Positions 1 through 14,486 of a DNA stretch of 64,000 nt are shown here, piece after piece. The notes under the pieces were generated by a model that made no database searches, had not been told where the DNA came from, and worked only from the letters and a program-made list of their open reading frames with translations. The stretch comes from Sipunculus nudus (Eukaryota > Annelida > Sipuncula > Golfingiida > Sipunculidae): contig CM049313.1 of the NCBI GenBank assembly GCA_026874595.1, positions 19,607,508 to 19,671,507 on the forward strand, given 5' to 3'. Both the position numbers and the translations under genes were made by a program. Position 1 is the stretch's first letter, and each line of letters opens with the position of its first letter.

Positions 1-1035
1 ATGTGCAAGATGAAAGGTCTGAGATGAAATGTTTGGCTGAAAATGCATCTACAATCTTTTTAAAGATGTGTCCTGTGACCTTGACCTTTGACCTCATGAC
101 CCCAAATTCAATTGGAGTCTTGCTTTTTCAATGGGACATATATAAGTCAAGTTTGAAATCAATACATCAATAAAAGCAGGAATTATCATCCAGAAACTAA
201 TTTTTTGACAGATAGCTCCTGTGGCCTTGACCTTTGACCTTGTGACCCCAAAATTGATATGGATCATCCACTATTGGCAAGTCAGCTATATATTCAAGAT
301 GGAAGACCTGGGATGAAAGTTTGGCTTAAAATGCATCCACAGTATCTTTTAAGATGCGAGTCCAGTGACCTTGACCTTTGACCTCATGACCCTAGAACCT
401 ATAGGGTTCTTACTTTAGTGGTGGGCCATACATAAGTCACGTTTGAAATCCATATGGCTATCAACACTGGAGATCTCATAAGAGGTGTGTGATTTTCACC
501 AAATATGGACATATTAAAGGTCAAGGCCACTCTCATGGTAAAGGTCATGACAGAAATGTAAATAGACCTCATCCCATAACCCATCTCTCTACATGTGAAA
601 GAAATCTGTCCATTAGTTTTTGACTTATAATGCTTACAGTATTGTCAAGAGCAATTATGGGGGTATTAAAAGGCGTAAAAACAAGAAAAGGATAATAGGT
701 GGCGGCACCAGTTTCCGGTATATCACAAGGCTATCCAAGATCTTCGGTCACCTTGATTTTTGGACCAGTCCATGCAAGCTTACTTGAGATATTTAAGAAT
801 TTGTGTTATTTTCAGCAAAAATGGACCTATTCAAGGTCAAGGCCACTCTCCTAGCATAGGTCATGACCCCATTTTAATTAGGCTTTGTCCCCTTACCTAT
901 ATCTAAACAAATGTAAAGTTTGAAAAAGATCAATAAAATATTTTTTGAGTTATCCCGCTCACAAGGTTTTTCTGCGGCGGCGGCGGCGGGACCGTCGTGA
1001 AACCATAGTTTCCCGACTTTGCCTGGGGATACAAT
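1..1035 (+). mobile_element. Family C repeat, 3' part (cut by window edge)
   Basis: Begins inside ~145-bp half-units carrying TGACCTTGACCTTTGACC (near 80, 225 and 370). A GGTGGCGGCACC box follows at about 699, then a (CGG)n tract at 974-990, and a worn terminal palindrome at 1008-1031 (TTTCCC ... GGGGATA). The same order is seen in the complete copy at 11630-14535. It lies in the last visible intron of the P450 gene. No coding capacity was recognised. Confidence 0.75.
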
Positions 1036-2312
1036 GATAAAATGTCAAAGGGGTTTCCTAATGTTTTTTGGCATTCTGTCCCTTTTCATAAATACATATT
1101 CTGTCCTTTACCGAAGGGACATTTTCTTTATTTACATATTAATTTCCACGACAATTTACCCCATTTTTAAGTGTTCATCGAGCTACTATGAAGGTTTATG
1201 ACCGCGACTATACCAAGTTCCCTTGCTTCCTTTATTCGTTTTTTAATGAATACTACTAAAAAGATGAGAATTTATTGAAATTATTGATTGCAAAATGTAT
1301 CTACACTAGCTAAAATGTCATATTTCTGCAGGGTCTTATTCACATTTTTGCGCCTTGCACCCAGTGACTGAATAATACGTTTTTATTATTTGTGGAAAGA
1401 CAGATAACACACCTCTCCATAATGGCGTTCGCTCTGGCATGGCGGAAGTATAAAGGTGTTCGGAAATACTTCACCCATGGGAAAGAAAACGTGCTCGTGT
1501 GCAGGCACTTGAAATGGACCTTTATTGCGTTGATCATCCGCACTGCTTGTGATTCTTTCCCAAGCGTCTCATCCAGACAGCCAAGTCTAACGTTAAAGCA
1601 TACTCCAGCTATCGCTGGAATCAGATGTGGTAAAATAGTAGGCTTAAATAATGGTGAAACTATCTCTCTCTCTCTCTCTCTCTCTCTCATTATATATACA
1701 TACAAACATAAATACATACATTTCTATGATCTACGTAGCTAATCTTGTATAATTTAATCTTATCTAATATAATTTTATATAATCTAATATATCTATATAA
1801 GTATATATATGTATATATGAACATGATCTCAGGTCTTACTCATGAACATTACGTGGAGGCGTCGTTTGAAATGGACTGAAGGTTACATGGCAAACACAAA
1901 AAGCCTATCTGATGATACAATCGTTTTCTGACTGACTTTTCCTCTCTTTACAGACGTGTTTACTTTGATTTTATTACACGAGTATCGCTTACATTCCATC
2001 GTGTATCTCATCATGGCGTGGAGCATGTCGGGTATTTCCTGGGCGCGGTCTCTCGTCTGCCCCAGAAGAGAAACAAAGTCGTCTGCTATCTGGTTTTGTT
2101 GCTGCAGGAAAGGGTTGGCGGCGGTAGGATGCATCATCAACTTCTGAATCAGCTTCCGGTTCATTGCCCAGTCTTCACCGTCTCTGGAAATGCATTGGTA
2201 CAGCTCTTTTAAATATAAAAGTGATGTAAGACTCGAGTCCACTTTTTTATGACTTGCACTACGACTCCTTGTCCATCTCGAGGCCAGTAGGATAAAATTT
2301 TTACTAAAAAGC

Positions 2313-2360
<48 letters not shown>

Positions 2361-3058
2361 CTAAGAGAATATTAAAGTAGGAGGTATATATATCAAGCTT
2401 TAGTTCTGTATCGGGAGTCGCATGTCCTCACACAATCTAGTAAAGAGCGTTTAAATATGAATATCTTAAATTTCCATTATTTTTTTCAATGAGGAGGTTT
2501 GCATTGGACTCGGGGTCTAAATGATTCGGACTCGAAGAAGGTAGACTTGGATTCGAACCAGATGGTGCGGGTTCGACTACATCATTGACATTAAAACTCA
2601 TCTGCCGATAATGATATTGTGAAGCTCCTGTAGGTCTGTAACCTTATCACGGAGACCACTCCAGGATAAAAGAAATGGATTTAAACTTTAAATCTTTGAG
2701 GTACAGGAGCAGCTCTGCTATTGCGCACTTCAGTCTGTTAAACCAGTGGATGTTAACTGAATTTGTTGATTAGCCTCTCAGAATTAGATATGAACACAAC
2801 GTTTGACACTATAGTACATAACTGAAGTGATCGTCAAGGTAAAAACCTGATATAAGAAGAAAATACTTATTCAATAATTATCCAAAATTTACGGTGGCGG
2901 ATCAAGAGGGGGGCGCCCGCGGCACGCGCACCCCCGTCGAACTGCAACACCTCTTATATTATCTGATTCCTTTCCCATTCATTCGTGATTTTTTTTAGAT
3001 TTCTTTTTTATTTCCTATCAAATTAATTATTTAGTTATCATCAGTTTATCACTTTCTG

Positions 3059-3111
<53 letters not shown>

Positions 3112-3113
3112 TA

Positions 3114-3153
<40 letters not shown>

Positions 3154-6100
3154 CAATAATAATAATTATACCCACCCTAAAAAGAAAATAATTAAATTGT
3201 CCATCAACTCTATATTAGCGCCCAACTGTTCTCGAATTTCTGGATCCGCCACTGGTTTATATTTAAAATCTTCTTGGTTCTGCTGGGTAATGAGGCCATA
3301 TGACGTGAGGCGTCTCTAGTGGGTTTTGCTAACTTTGCCCTAGTCACAGTTTAAGAATACTTATGACCCTAAACAACCAATCATTTGAATATACTGTTTA
3401 TATATAATTTAGATTTCGGACAAATTCTGGCTGTCTTTACATTTATATTAAGTTAATATCTCGCTCAGATTATGCTGTATCTAAAGTTACAAAATTTGTC
3501 AACTGCAAATACAGAGAGAAATCATAGACACTTAAATAAATAAGCAATATGATTGACCTGTGAAAATCTGTCGAGATGTGGCAGTTCTAGGTGAGTAAAG
3601 GATTTAACATTCTGTGGCCGGCTTTTCTGTTCGTGAGGGTATCAAATTAACGATATTCGCGAAAGGGAAATTATAGCGAATATAAAGCATTCGTGAATAA
3701 GACGCCGCAACTTCACATTTGAAAATTCGCTTATAGGTAGCCTCACTGGTATCTTATAAACAAGGAAAATTTTTTTTATAATATCAAAACATATTTCATG
3801 TGATCCGAGAGTCAAAAATTTATACCATGCATTTATAAGATCTTAAAAGTAGGCCTATCTATTCTATAATGAACGAGAACTTCCACTCGTTCCAAATTCC
3901 CTGTATGGACCTCCCCTCAAATTGTAAAGAATCTTTCGAACATATTACACAGTTCATATAATAAAGGTTACGCCTTTATCAGTATACTATTTAACGAAAT
4001 CGCGAAAGTTCAACCTCGCAAAAATGAAGCTAACAACAGTATTCTTTTGTGCATACACCTTATGAATATTACCAGTTAAACGGGCCTTGGGATGTTGTGA
4101 AAAATCTGCCACTTTCTCAGATATTGTTTTAATTACTTTTCTAAAATAATCAATGTATGGTTTTGGTTTCTTCTATTAATTATGCCTATGCCTTATGTCC
4201 TCATTCTTTCAGGAACTGATATGGCACATTATAAAAACATCGCTGAACTGCCAGGGTGGAACAGTCAGAAACAGAAACAGAAACATTTTAGAGCTTCAGG
4301 ATGGGGAATTTTTTTATAGTTGCCTTCTGTTAAATATTTTTTTGTGTGGATGAGAATTTATTATCGGTTTCTCTTAACCTGAGTCTGACCAAACCTTTAT
4401 TGTATCTTTGTCTATTGTCTTGCGTCTTTGATGGTCTTCAAATAAGGTTGTAGAAAAGATCGCTAGGCGGCAGCACCATGATGAGGGTATTGTGAATGGA
4501 TCGATAAAGGCGTGCGAAAAAAAATTACCAGACTAGAATTTCAAAGATTGTAAGTCGGGTTACCATTTGACAAACATAAAACAATCGGAGAGAGCATATC
4601 TGGATTCGCATCAGGAAACACCATTGATTGTAAGCGATCCGCCTTAAAATTCAATTTTTACGTTATTACTCCATGGCTCACCCATAAGATTTAATGAAAA
4701 TGATGAGAATTTCATATAAATTTTGCAAAATTATTATAAAACAGGCACGTAGACATTAATGGGCTGGACCCTCTTCCAATCACCATTTAATTAAGTCGGT
4801 CCGCCCCAGGCTTTTGAAAATTATTGCTTACTTGCCCAAAGCCCAGCATTCCAATAAATTAGCACTGAAACTCATCAGTTATTTTCAGATATTATGAGGA
4901 CAAACAGAGAGACAGGGAGAGGTGAATAACAATGATTGCAGGTCTAAAACGGTCTTGATGGTTTGTACAGCGACCGGCAAACCCCCTAGTGACAGGAAGT
5001 TATGTGCATATTAAAATGGAATAAAACGCAATAAAGACATAACCCATTACATGTGCCATATGTGTTATGAATTATATGAACTCCTACACCTGCATTTAGG
5101 CTTGTGTCTAGAAATGCTTTAAACATAAACAGTTCACAGAGAAGTAACCTTCCTGAGAAATCAATTTGGGTTCATGCTACACAATCCCATAACATCAGGC
5201 AAACTGGTTACAATATTCACATGAACCTTCAAACTTATGCAAACATTCCACATGAATACACAAAAAAATGCCATTGCAACATGTCAAACAGGAAAAGCTG
5301 ATTTTATTCCATAAAATAACGTGCTAAGTAAACTGCATCGTTTAGATTAAAGCCTATATCACACGGAATAGGTGGTCCACAAGAGTAAACTTAAATAAAA
5401 AAATTCCAGGACCTGTGTTCGTCAATATTCAACCTGACTGACAACAGAAAACCCCCTCCCTATAGTTGATATTTTAACTACTTCCTGCAGTATAATTAAT
5501 TTTGCGAATTTATAACATAGCTGGGCACCAATTGCAGAAACCAACAGCTACATTTCTGCTTCTTAACTATAACAAGTGACCCAGGGGTCATGATGCTCAG
5601 CTGACCAGGAAGACATTGACAAAAGTAATTTTATCATCTGAATGTCAAATTTGAATGAAATACTTTTTCCAAACTTGACCTTTTGTATAAAATCATCCAA
5701 TATTCATTGGGGTACTATGGAGCTCTGTAGCATGAAGGATATGGGTAACAGACACCTATTTTCAAGGTTTACAAGATGACTTTTCAGGGGTCTCCCAGCA
5801 TGTCAAAAAATAAAATTCTAGGTCCAGTTATTATGATTTGTGCCCTGTTAACAAATCCAAATGTTTATTCTGGGGGGTATTTCAAAGCCGCATAGGATGA
5901 AGGATATGGGTAACAGAGATGTAATTTCAGGTGCACAAGGAGACTTTTCAGGGGCCTATCAGCATATCAAGAAAGGAGATTCTAGGTCAAGTCATTATAA
6001 TTTGTGCTCTGTTAACAGATGACCAAATCTTTATTCTGGGGAGTACTTCGGAGCCCAAGAGCATGAAGGATATGGGTAACAGGTACCTTATTTCGGGTTT

Positions 6101-9100
6101 CCATGTAGACCTTTTATGGGCTTCCCTGGAGGTGAGGACAGAAGATTCTAGGTCCAGTCATTATGATTTGTGCCCTGTTAATATATGACCAAATCTTTAT
6201 TCTGGGGGGTACTTCAGAGCAACATAGCTCATAGAATATGGGTAACAGGGACCTTATTTCGGGTTTCCATGTAGACCTTTTATGGGCTTCCCTGGAGGTG
6301 AGGACAGAAGATTCTAGGTCCAGTCATTATGATTTGTGCCCTGTTTACAGATGACCAAATGTTTAAAGATCACAAAAGTAGAGAAAAAAAATTGTAAAAA
6401 ATAAAAAAAATATAGGTGGCGCCACCAATCTCCAGAAATTGATGGAACACTCCATGATCAATATCCATGCAAAGAATCATGGTGATTAATGCATTAGTTG
6501 TTCAGATACTTGAGCTTTTGTATTAAATTTTGCATTATTCTGGGGGGTACTTCAGAACCCCATAGCTCAAAGAATATAGGTCACAGTGACCTAATTTCAG
6601 GTTTACAAGGAGAATTTCCATAGACCTCCCAGGATTTCAAGTAAGAAGATTCCCGCTCTAGCGGTTACGATTTGTGCCTTGTTAACAGACAGACGCCTGG
6701 ATGGCCGGACCGACGACGGACAAAAGGTGATCCCTACAGCTCAGATGACTTTCAGTCAGCTGAGCTAAAAATTGAAAAAATACAGGTGGCGCCACCAGAA
6801 TGCAGAAACTGATGAAACATTTCATGATCAATATCCATGCAAAGAATCATGGTGATCAATATTATAATTGTTCAGATACTTGAGCTTTTGTATCAAATTT
6901 TCCATTATTCTGGGGGGTACTTCGGAGCCCCATAGCTCAGAGGTTATGGGTAACAGAGACCTAATTTCAAGTTTTTTTAAGGAAACTTTTCATGGGCCTC
7001 TCAGCATGTCAAGAGAGTAGATGCTAGGTCCAGTTGTTACGATTTGTGCCATGTTAACAGATGACCGCATCTTATGAGGTCTCAAAAATAGAGAAAAAAA
7101 TTCGTAAAAATAAAAAAAATACAGGTGGCGCTACCATACTGCAGAAACTGATGACACATTCCATGATCAATATCCATGCAAAGAATCATGGTGATCACTG
7201 CAATAGTTGTTTAGATACTTGAGCTTTTGTATCAAATTGTCCATTATTCTGAGGGATACTTCAGATGACTTACAGTCAGCTGAGCTAAAAACACTTAATG
7301 GTCAATATCCATGCAAAGAATCATGATGATCTCCGTATTAGTTGTTCAGATACTTCAGCTTTTGTATCAAATTGTCCATTATTCTGAGGGATACTTCAGA
7401 GTCCTATAGCTTGAAGGATATGGGTAACAGAGACCTAATTTCAAGTTTCCACAGGCACTCTTCATGGGCCTCCTTGCATGACAAGAATGAAGTTTCTAGG
7501 TCCAGTTGTTGCAATTTGTACCCTCTTGATAGATAACATAGGTGGCGCCACCAGTCTGCAGGAACTGATGGAACATCTCATAATCAATATGTTACCAAAA
7601 ATCATGACCATCAGTGATGTAGTTATTGATGTATTGAAGTTTTTGTATGAAATTTTTGACTACTCTGGGGGGGTACTTTGGGGCCCCATAGCTCGAAGGA
7701 TATGGGTAACAGAGACCTAATTTTAAGTTTTTAAGGTGACTTTTCATGGGCCTCTCAGCATGTCAAGAGAGAAGATTCTAGGTCCAGTTGTTACGATTTG
7801 TGCCATGTTAACAGATGACCGCATCTTATGAGGTCTCAAAAATAGAGAAAAAAATTCGTAAAAATAAAAAAAATACAGGTGGCGCCACCATACTGCAGAA
7901 ACTGATAACACATTCCATGATCAATATCCATGCAAAGAATCATGGTGATCACTGCAATAGTTGTTTAGATACTTGAGCTTTTGTATCAAATTTTCCATTA
8001 TTCTGGGGGGTACTTCGGACCCCCATAGCTCAAAGGTTATGGGGAACAGAGACCTAATTTCAGGTTTCCAAAGAGACTTTTTATGGGCCTCCCTGCATGT
8101 CAAGAGAGAAGATTCTAGGTGTAGTCATTACGATTTGTGCCCTGTTAACAGATGGCCACATCTTCATCGGTCTCGAAAAAAGAGAAAAAAATCGTAAAAA
8201 TTTGAAAAAAATAGAGGTGGCGCACCCTCTCTGCAGAAACTGATGGAACAGCTCATGATCAATATGTATGCCAAAATTCATGACCATCAGTGTTGTAGTT
8301 ATTGAGATACTGCACTTTTTGTATCAAATTTTCCATTATTCTGGGGGGTATTTTGGACCCATACAGCCTAAAGAATATGGGTAACAGAGACCTAATTTCA
8401 GGTTTCCATGGAGAATTTTCATGGGTCTCCCTGTGTGTCAAGAATGAAGATTCTAGGTCCAGTTTTTATCATTTTTGCCCTGTTAACAGATGTTCATATC
8501 TTTAAAGGTCTCAAATATAGATAAAACATTCGTAAAAAAAAACCGAACAAATACAGGTTGTGCCACCAGTCTGCAGGAACAGAAGGAACACCTCTTGATC
8601 AATAGTTATGCCACAAATCATGACCATCAGTGAAGTAGTTATTGAGATATTGAAGTTTTTGTATGAAATTTTTGACTACTCTGGGGGGTACTTTGGGGTC
8701 CCATAGCTCGAAGGATATGGGTAACAGAGACCTAATTGCTGGTTTCCATGGAGACTTTTCATAGGTCTCTCAGTGTATTGATTGAAGATTCTAGGTCCAG
8801 TCGTTACGATTTGTGCCATGCTAACAGATGACAGCATCCTTAAAGGTCTCAAAAATAGAGGAAGAAATCGTAAAAAAAATCAAACAATATAGGTGGCGCC
8901 ACCAGTCTGCAGGAACTGATGGAACATCTCATAATCAATATGTATGCCAAAAATCATGACCATCAGTGATGTAGTTATTGAGATATTGAAGTTTTGTATG
9001 AAATTTTTGACTACTCAGGGGGGGGGGGGGGGGTACTTTGGGGCCCCATAGCTAGAAGGATATGGTTAACAGAGACCTAATTTCTGGTTTCCAAGGATAT

Positions 9101-12100
9101 TTTTCATGGACCTCTCAGTGTGTCAAGAATGAAGATTCTAGGTCCAGTCATTACGATTTGTGCCATGCTTACAGATGACAGCATCCTTAAAGGTCTCAAA
9201 AATAGAGGAAAAAATCGTAAAAAATCCAACGATAAAGGTGGCACCACCAGTCTGCAGGAAGTGATGACACATCTCATGATCAATAGTTATGCCACAAATC
9301 ATGACCATCAGTCAAGTAGTTAATGAGATATTGAATTTTTTGTATGAAATTTTTTACTTTTCTTTGGGGTAATTTGGGGCTCCATAGCTCAAAGAATATG
9401 GGTAACAGAGACCTAATTTCTGGTTTCCATGGAGACTTTTCATAGGTCTCTCAGTGTGTTGAGAATGAAGATTCTAGGTCCAACCGTTATGATTTGTGCC
9501 ACGTTAACAGATGACAGCATCCTTAAAGGTCTCAAAAATAGAGGAAAAAAATCGTAAAAAAATCGAACAATACAGGTGGCGCCACAAGTCTGCAGGAACT
9601 GATGGAACATCTCATGATCAATATGTATGCCAAAAATCATGACCATCAGTGATGTAGTTATTGAGATATTGAAGTTTTAGTATGAAATTTTTGACTACTC
9701 GGGGGGGGGGGGGGTACTTAAGGGCCCCATAGCTCGAAGGATATGTTTAACAGAGACCTAATTTCTGGTTTCTAAGGATATTTTTCATGGACCTCACAGT
9801 GTGTCAAGAATTAAGATTCTAGGTCCAGTCTTTACGATTTGTGCCTTGTTAACAGATGTTTACATTTTGAAAGGTCTCAAAATTAGAGAAAAAAATTCGG
9901 AAAAAATTGAACGATACAGGTGGCACCACCAGTCTGCAGGAAGTGATGGAACATCTCATGATCAATATGTATGCCAAAAATCATGACCATCAGTCAAGTA
10001 TTTGAGATATTGAAGTTTTTGTATGAAATTTTTTACTTTTCTGGGGGGTAGTTTGGGGCCCCATAGCTGGAAGGATATGGGTAACAGAGACCTAATTTCT
10101 GGTTTCCATGGAGACTTTTCATAGGTCTCTCAGTGTGTCGAGAATAAAGATTCTAAGTCCAGTCGTTACGATTTGTGCCTTGTTAACAGATGTTCACATT
10201 TTTAAAGGTCTCAAAAATAGAGAAAAAAATTCGTAAAAAATCGAAAAATACAGGTGGCGCCACCAGTCTTCAGGAACTGATGGAACCACTCATGATCAAT
10301 GTGTATGCCAAAAATCATGACCATCAGTCAAGTAGTTAATGAGATATTGAAGTTTTTGTATGAAATTTTGGACTTTTCTGGGGGGTACTTTGGGGCCCCA
10401 TAGCTCGAAGGATATGGGTAACAGAGACCTAATTTCTGGTTTCCAAGGAGATTTTTCATGGTCCTCCCAGGATGTACAGTAAGAAGATTCCAGTTCTAGC
10501 GGTTACGATTTGTGCCCTGTTAACGGACAGACGCCCGGACGGCCGGACGGACGACGGACAAAAGGTGATCCCTATAGCTCAGATGACTTACAGTCAGCTG
10601 AGCTTAAAATCAGCGATTGGGCTGTGGCGGCCATATTTAAATTTCTACAGAACTGTTATTCAATAGGTCTGGAGCCCTCGTATTACCAATCATCCCTGGG
10701 AAAGCTGAAGTATGTTGTTGTTGAGTTATTGCTCGCGAAAAAAAGGGTCACTGACTGAAGGACGGAAGGACGGACTAACACGGTGATCACTATAGGAACC
10801 CGCTTGTCAAGCGGGGCCCCAATAACAATAATAAGAATTCATCTGAGGATGGGTGCACGATATGTAAAAGATGAAAGGTTTTGTTTCCAAAGAAATGTGC
10901 CCAAAAACCCCCCGGATGCTGCTTTAGAATATTCTAGGCCTAATCAATACAATATGTGCCCATCTGACAATCAGGGTGCTCGTATGACATCTTTTTTTCC
11001 TACAGGTCGCAGAATTTAGATCACAGTGAACAAATTTCATGTTTCCAAAGACATTTGCCTAGGACCTCCCTGAATGTTATGTTAAAATATTCTAGGCCTA
11101 AAGATACAATTTATGCCCCGTCTACCTGAGTGCTCCAAATCATGTTTTCGGCCCACAAGTCGCAGAATATAGGCCACCGTGACCTAGTTTCAGGTTTTCA
11201 AGGACATTTGCTTAGGACCTTCCTGAATGTTACGTACGAGGATTCAAGGCTTAATGGCCGTCTGACTTTCTGGGTTCTCAAAAATCATAATTTCGGCTCC
11301 TAGGTCACATTACTCAGTTCGCCATTACCTAATTTCAGGTCTCCATGGAGATTTGCCAAGGATCTCCCCTGATTTACAGTTTGAAAGTTCTAGGTCCATC
11401 GGTTACGAGTTGTGCGCTATTAACGGGCGGACGGAAGGGCGAACATCCGGACAGACGACGAACAAAGGGTAACTGTCAGCTGAGCTAAAAACTGAGGGTG
11501 GACGACCGGTATGTGAAAGTTGAAAGGTTTTGGTGCAACGGTTTGGCTTGAAATGCGTCCACAAGCTTTTTCGAGAAGTAGGTCCTGTGGCCTTCACCTT
11601 TGACACCATTACCTCAAAACTAAACATTTCTTGGCACCGCAGGTGCCAGAGTATCCCCAGACATAGTAGCCCTCCCCCCCTTTAAGAACAGACCCCCATT
11701 TTTAGCATCAAATACTGACACTTGGCATATTTATTGTTTCTTCCATCTAACAATCCACAATCTTGTTGAAGATGTTGGTCCTGTGACCTTGATCTTTTTA
11801 AAGATGTGTCCTGTGACCTTGACCTTTGACCTTTTGACCCCAAAATCAATTTGGGTCTTGCTTTTCCAATGGGACATATGCAAGTCAAGTTTGAAATCTA
11901 TACATCAATAAAGCAGGAATTATCATCCAGAAACTAATTTTTTTGACAGGTGGCTCCTGTGACCTTCACCTTTGACCTTGTGACCTCAAAATTGATAGTG
12001 TTCTTCCTCTGTTGGCAGGAGAACTATATGTGCAAGATGAAAGATCTGAGATGAAATGTTTGGCTGAAAATGCATCCACATCTTTTTAAAGATGTGTCCT

Positions 12101-14455
12101 GTGACCTTGACCTTTGACCTCATGACCCAAAAAATCAATTTTGTTTTTGCTTTTCCAATGGGACATATACAAGTCAAGTTTGAAAACCATACATCAATAA
12201 AAGCAGGAATTATCATCCAGAAACCAATTTTTGGACAGATGGCTCCTGTGACCTTCACCTTTGACCTTGTGACCTCAAAATTGATAGGGGTTTTCCACTC
12301 TTGGCAGGTGAACTATATGTGCAAGATGAAAGATCTGAGATGAATTGTTTGGCTGAAAATGCATCCACAATCTTTATAAAGAAGTTTCCTGTGACCTTGA
12401 CCTTTGACCTCATGACCCAAAAATCAATTCCGGTCTTGCTTTTCCAATGGGTCAAATACAAGTCAAGTTTGAAATCCATACATCAATAAAAGAAGGAATT
12501 ATCATCCAGAAACTAATTTTTGGACAGATGGCTCCTGTGACCTTCACCTTTGACGTTGTGACCTCAAAATTGATAGGGTTCTTCCTCTCTTGGCAGGTGA
12601 ACTATATGTGCAAGATGAAAGATCTGAGATGAATTGTTTGGCTGAAGATGCATCCACAATCTTTATAGAGAAGTTTCCTGTGACCTTGACCTTTGACATC
12701 ATGACCCCAAAATCAATTCAGGTCTTGCTTTTCCAAAGGGGACATATACAAGTCAAGTTTGAAATCTATACATCAATAAAAGCAGGAATTATCATCCAGA
12801 AACTAATTTTTGGACAGGTGGCTCCTGTGACCTTCACCTTTGACCTTGTGACCTCAAAATTGATAGGGGTCTTCCACTCTTGGCAGGTGAACTATATGTG
12901 CAAGATGAAAGATCTGAGATGAATTGTTTCGCTGAAATTGCATCCACAACCTTTATAAAGAGGTTTCCTGTGACCTTGACCTTTGACCTCATGACCCCAA
13001 AATCAATTCCGGTCTTGCTTTTCCAATGGGTCAAATACAAGTCAAGTTTGAAATCCATACATCAATAAAAGAAGGAATGATCATCCAGAAACTAATTTTT
13101 GGACAGATAGCTCCTGTGGCCTTGACCTTTGACCTTGTGACCCCAAAATTTATATGGATTATCCATTATTGGCAAGTGAGCTATATATTCAAGATGGAAG
13201 ACCTGGGATGAAAGTTTGGCTTAAAATGCATCCACATCTTTTTAAAGATGTGTCCTGTGACCTTTACCTTTGACCTCATGACCCCAAAATCAATTTGGGT
13301 CTTGCTTTTCCAATGGGACAAATGCAAGTCAAGTTTGAAATCCATACATCAATAAAAGCAGGAACTATCATCCAGGAACTAATTTTTGGACAGATGGCTC
13401 CTGTGACCTTCACCTTTGACCTTGTGACCTCAAAACTGATAGGAGTCTTCCTCTATTGGCAGATGACTTATATATGCAAGATGAAAGGTCTGAGATGAAA
13501 TGTTTGGCTGAAAATGCATCCACAATCTTTTTTAAGGATGTGTCCTGTGACCTTGACCTTTGACCTCATGACCCCAAAATCAATTGGAGTTTTGCTTTTT
13601 CAATGGGACATATATAAGTCAAATTTGAAATCAATACATCAATAAAAGCAGGAATTATCATCCAGAAACTAATTTTTGGACAGATAGCTCCTGTGGCCTT
13701 GACCTTTTACCTTGTGACCCCAAAATTTATATGGATCATCCACTATTGGCAAGTGAGCTATATATTCAAGATGGAAGACCTGGGATGAAAGTTTGGCTTA
13801 AAATGCATCCACAGTATCTTTTAAAATGCCAGTCCAGTGACCTTGACCTTTGACCTCATGACCCTAGAACCTATAGGGTTCTTACTTTAGTGGTGGGCCA
13901 TACATAAGTCATGTTTGAAATCCATATGGCTATCAACACTGGAGATATCATAAGAGGTGTGTGATTTTCACGATATATGGCAATATTCAAGGTCAAGGCA
14001 ACGCTCATGTGAAAGGTCATGACCCCAATTTAAATAAACATCATCCCATAACCCATACCTATGTATATGCATAATATAAAAGAAATCTGTCCATTAGTTT
14101 TTGACTTATAATGCTCACAGTACTGTAAGGTGGCAATTTTGGGGGTATTAAACGGCATGAAAACAAGTAAAGAATAATAGGTGGCGCCACCAGTTTCTGG
14201 AACATGACAACCCTATCCATGATCTTCCATCAACTTGATTTTGGGATAAATCCATGCAAGATTTCTTGAGATATTAAAGAATTTGTGTGATTTTCCCCAA
14301 AACTGGACCTATTCAAGGTCAAGGACACTCTCCTAGTAAAGGTCATGACCTCATTTTAAATAGGCGTCGTCCTCTTACCCATATCTATACATATACCAAG
14401 TTTGGTAAAGTTCCGTAAAATATTTTTTGGGTTATCGCGCCAACAAGATTTATAT

Positions 14456-14486
<31 letters not shown>

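Noticed and set aside
2184-2314. Extension of P450 exon 4 through the open frame upstream (LKELYQCIS)
   Set aside because: Acceptors there leave the wrong phase for exon 3; only the AG before 2183 supplies the one base needed and joins K to DGEDW as in the family.
2540-2585. GGATTCGAACC / GGGTTCGACTA resembling tRNA T-arms
   Set aside because: No matching acceptor stem, D-arm or anticodon arm at the right spacing on either strand.
5931-10666. Many 60-85 codon ORFs on both strands
   Set aside because: All fall in family B core units; no domain and the same peptide recurs at the unit period.
12092-13498. Repeated plus- and minus-strand ORFs of 60-110 codons
   Set aside because: Chance frames through the family C tandem array; the same peptide recurs with each ~289-bp unit.
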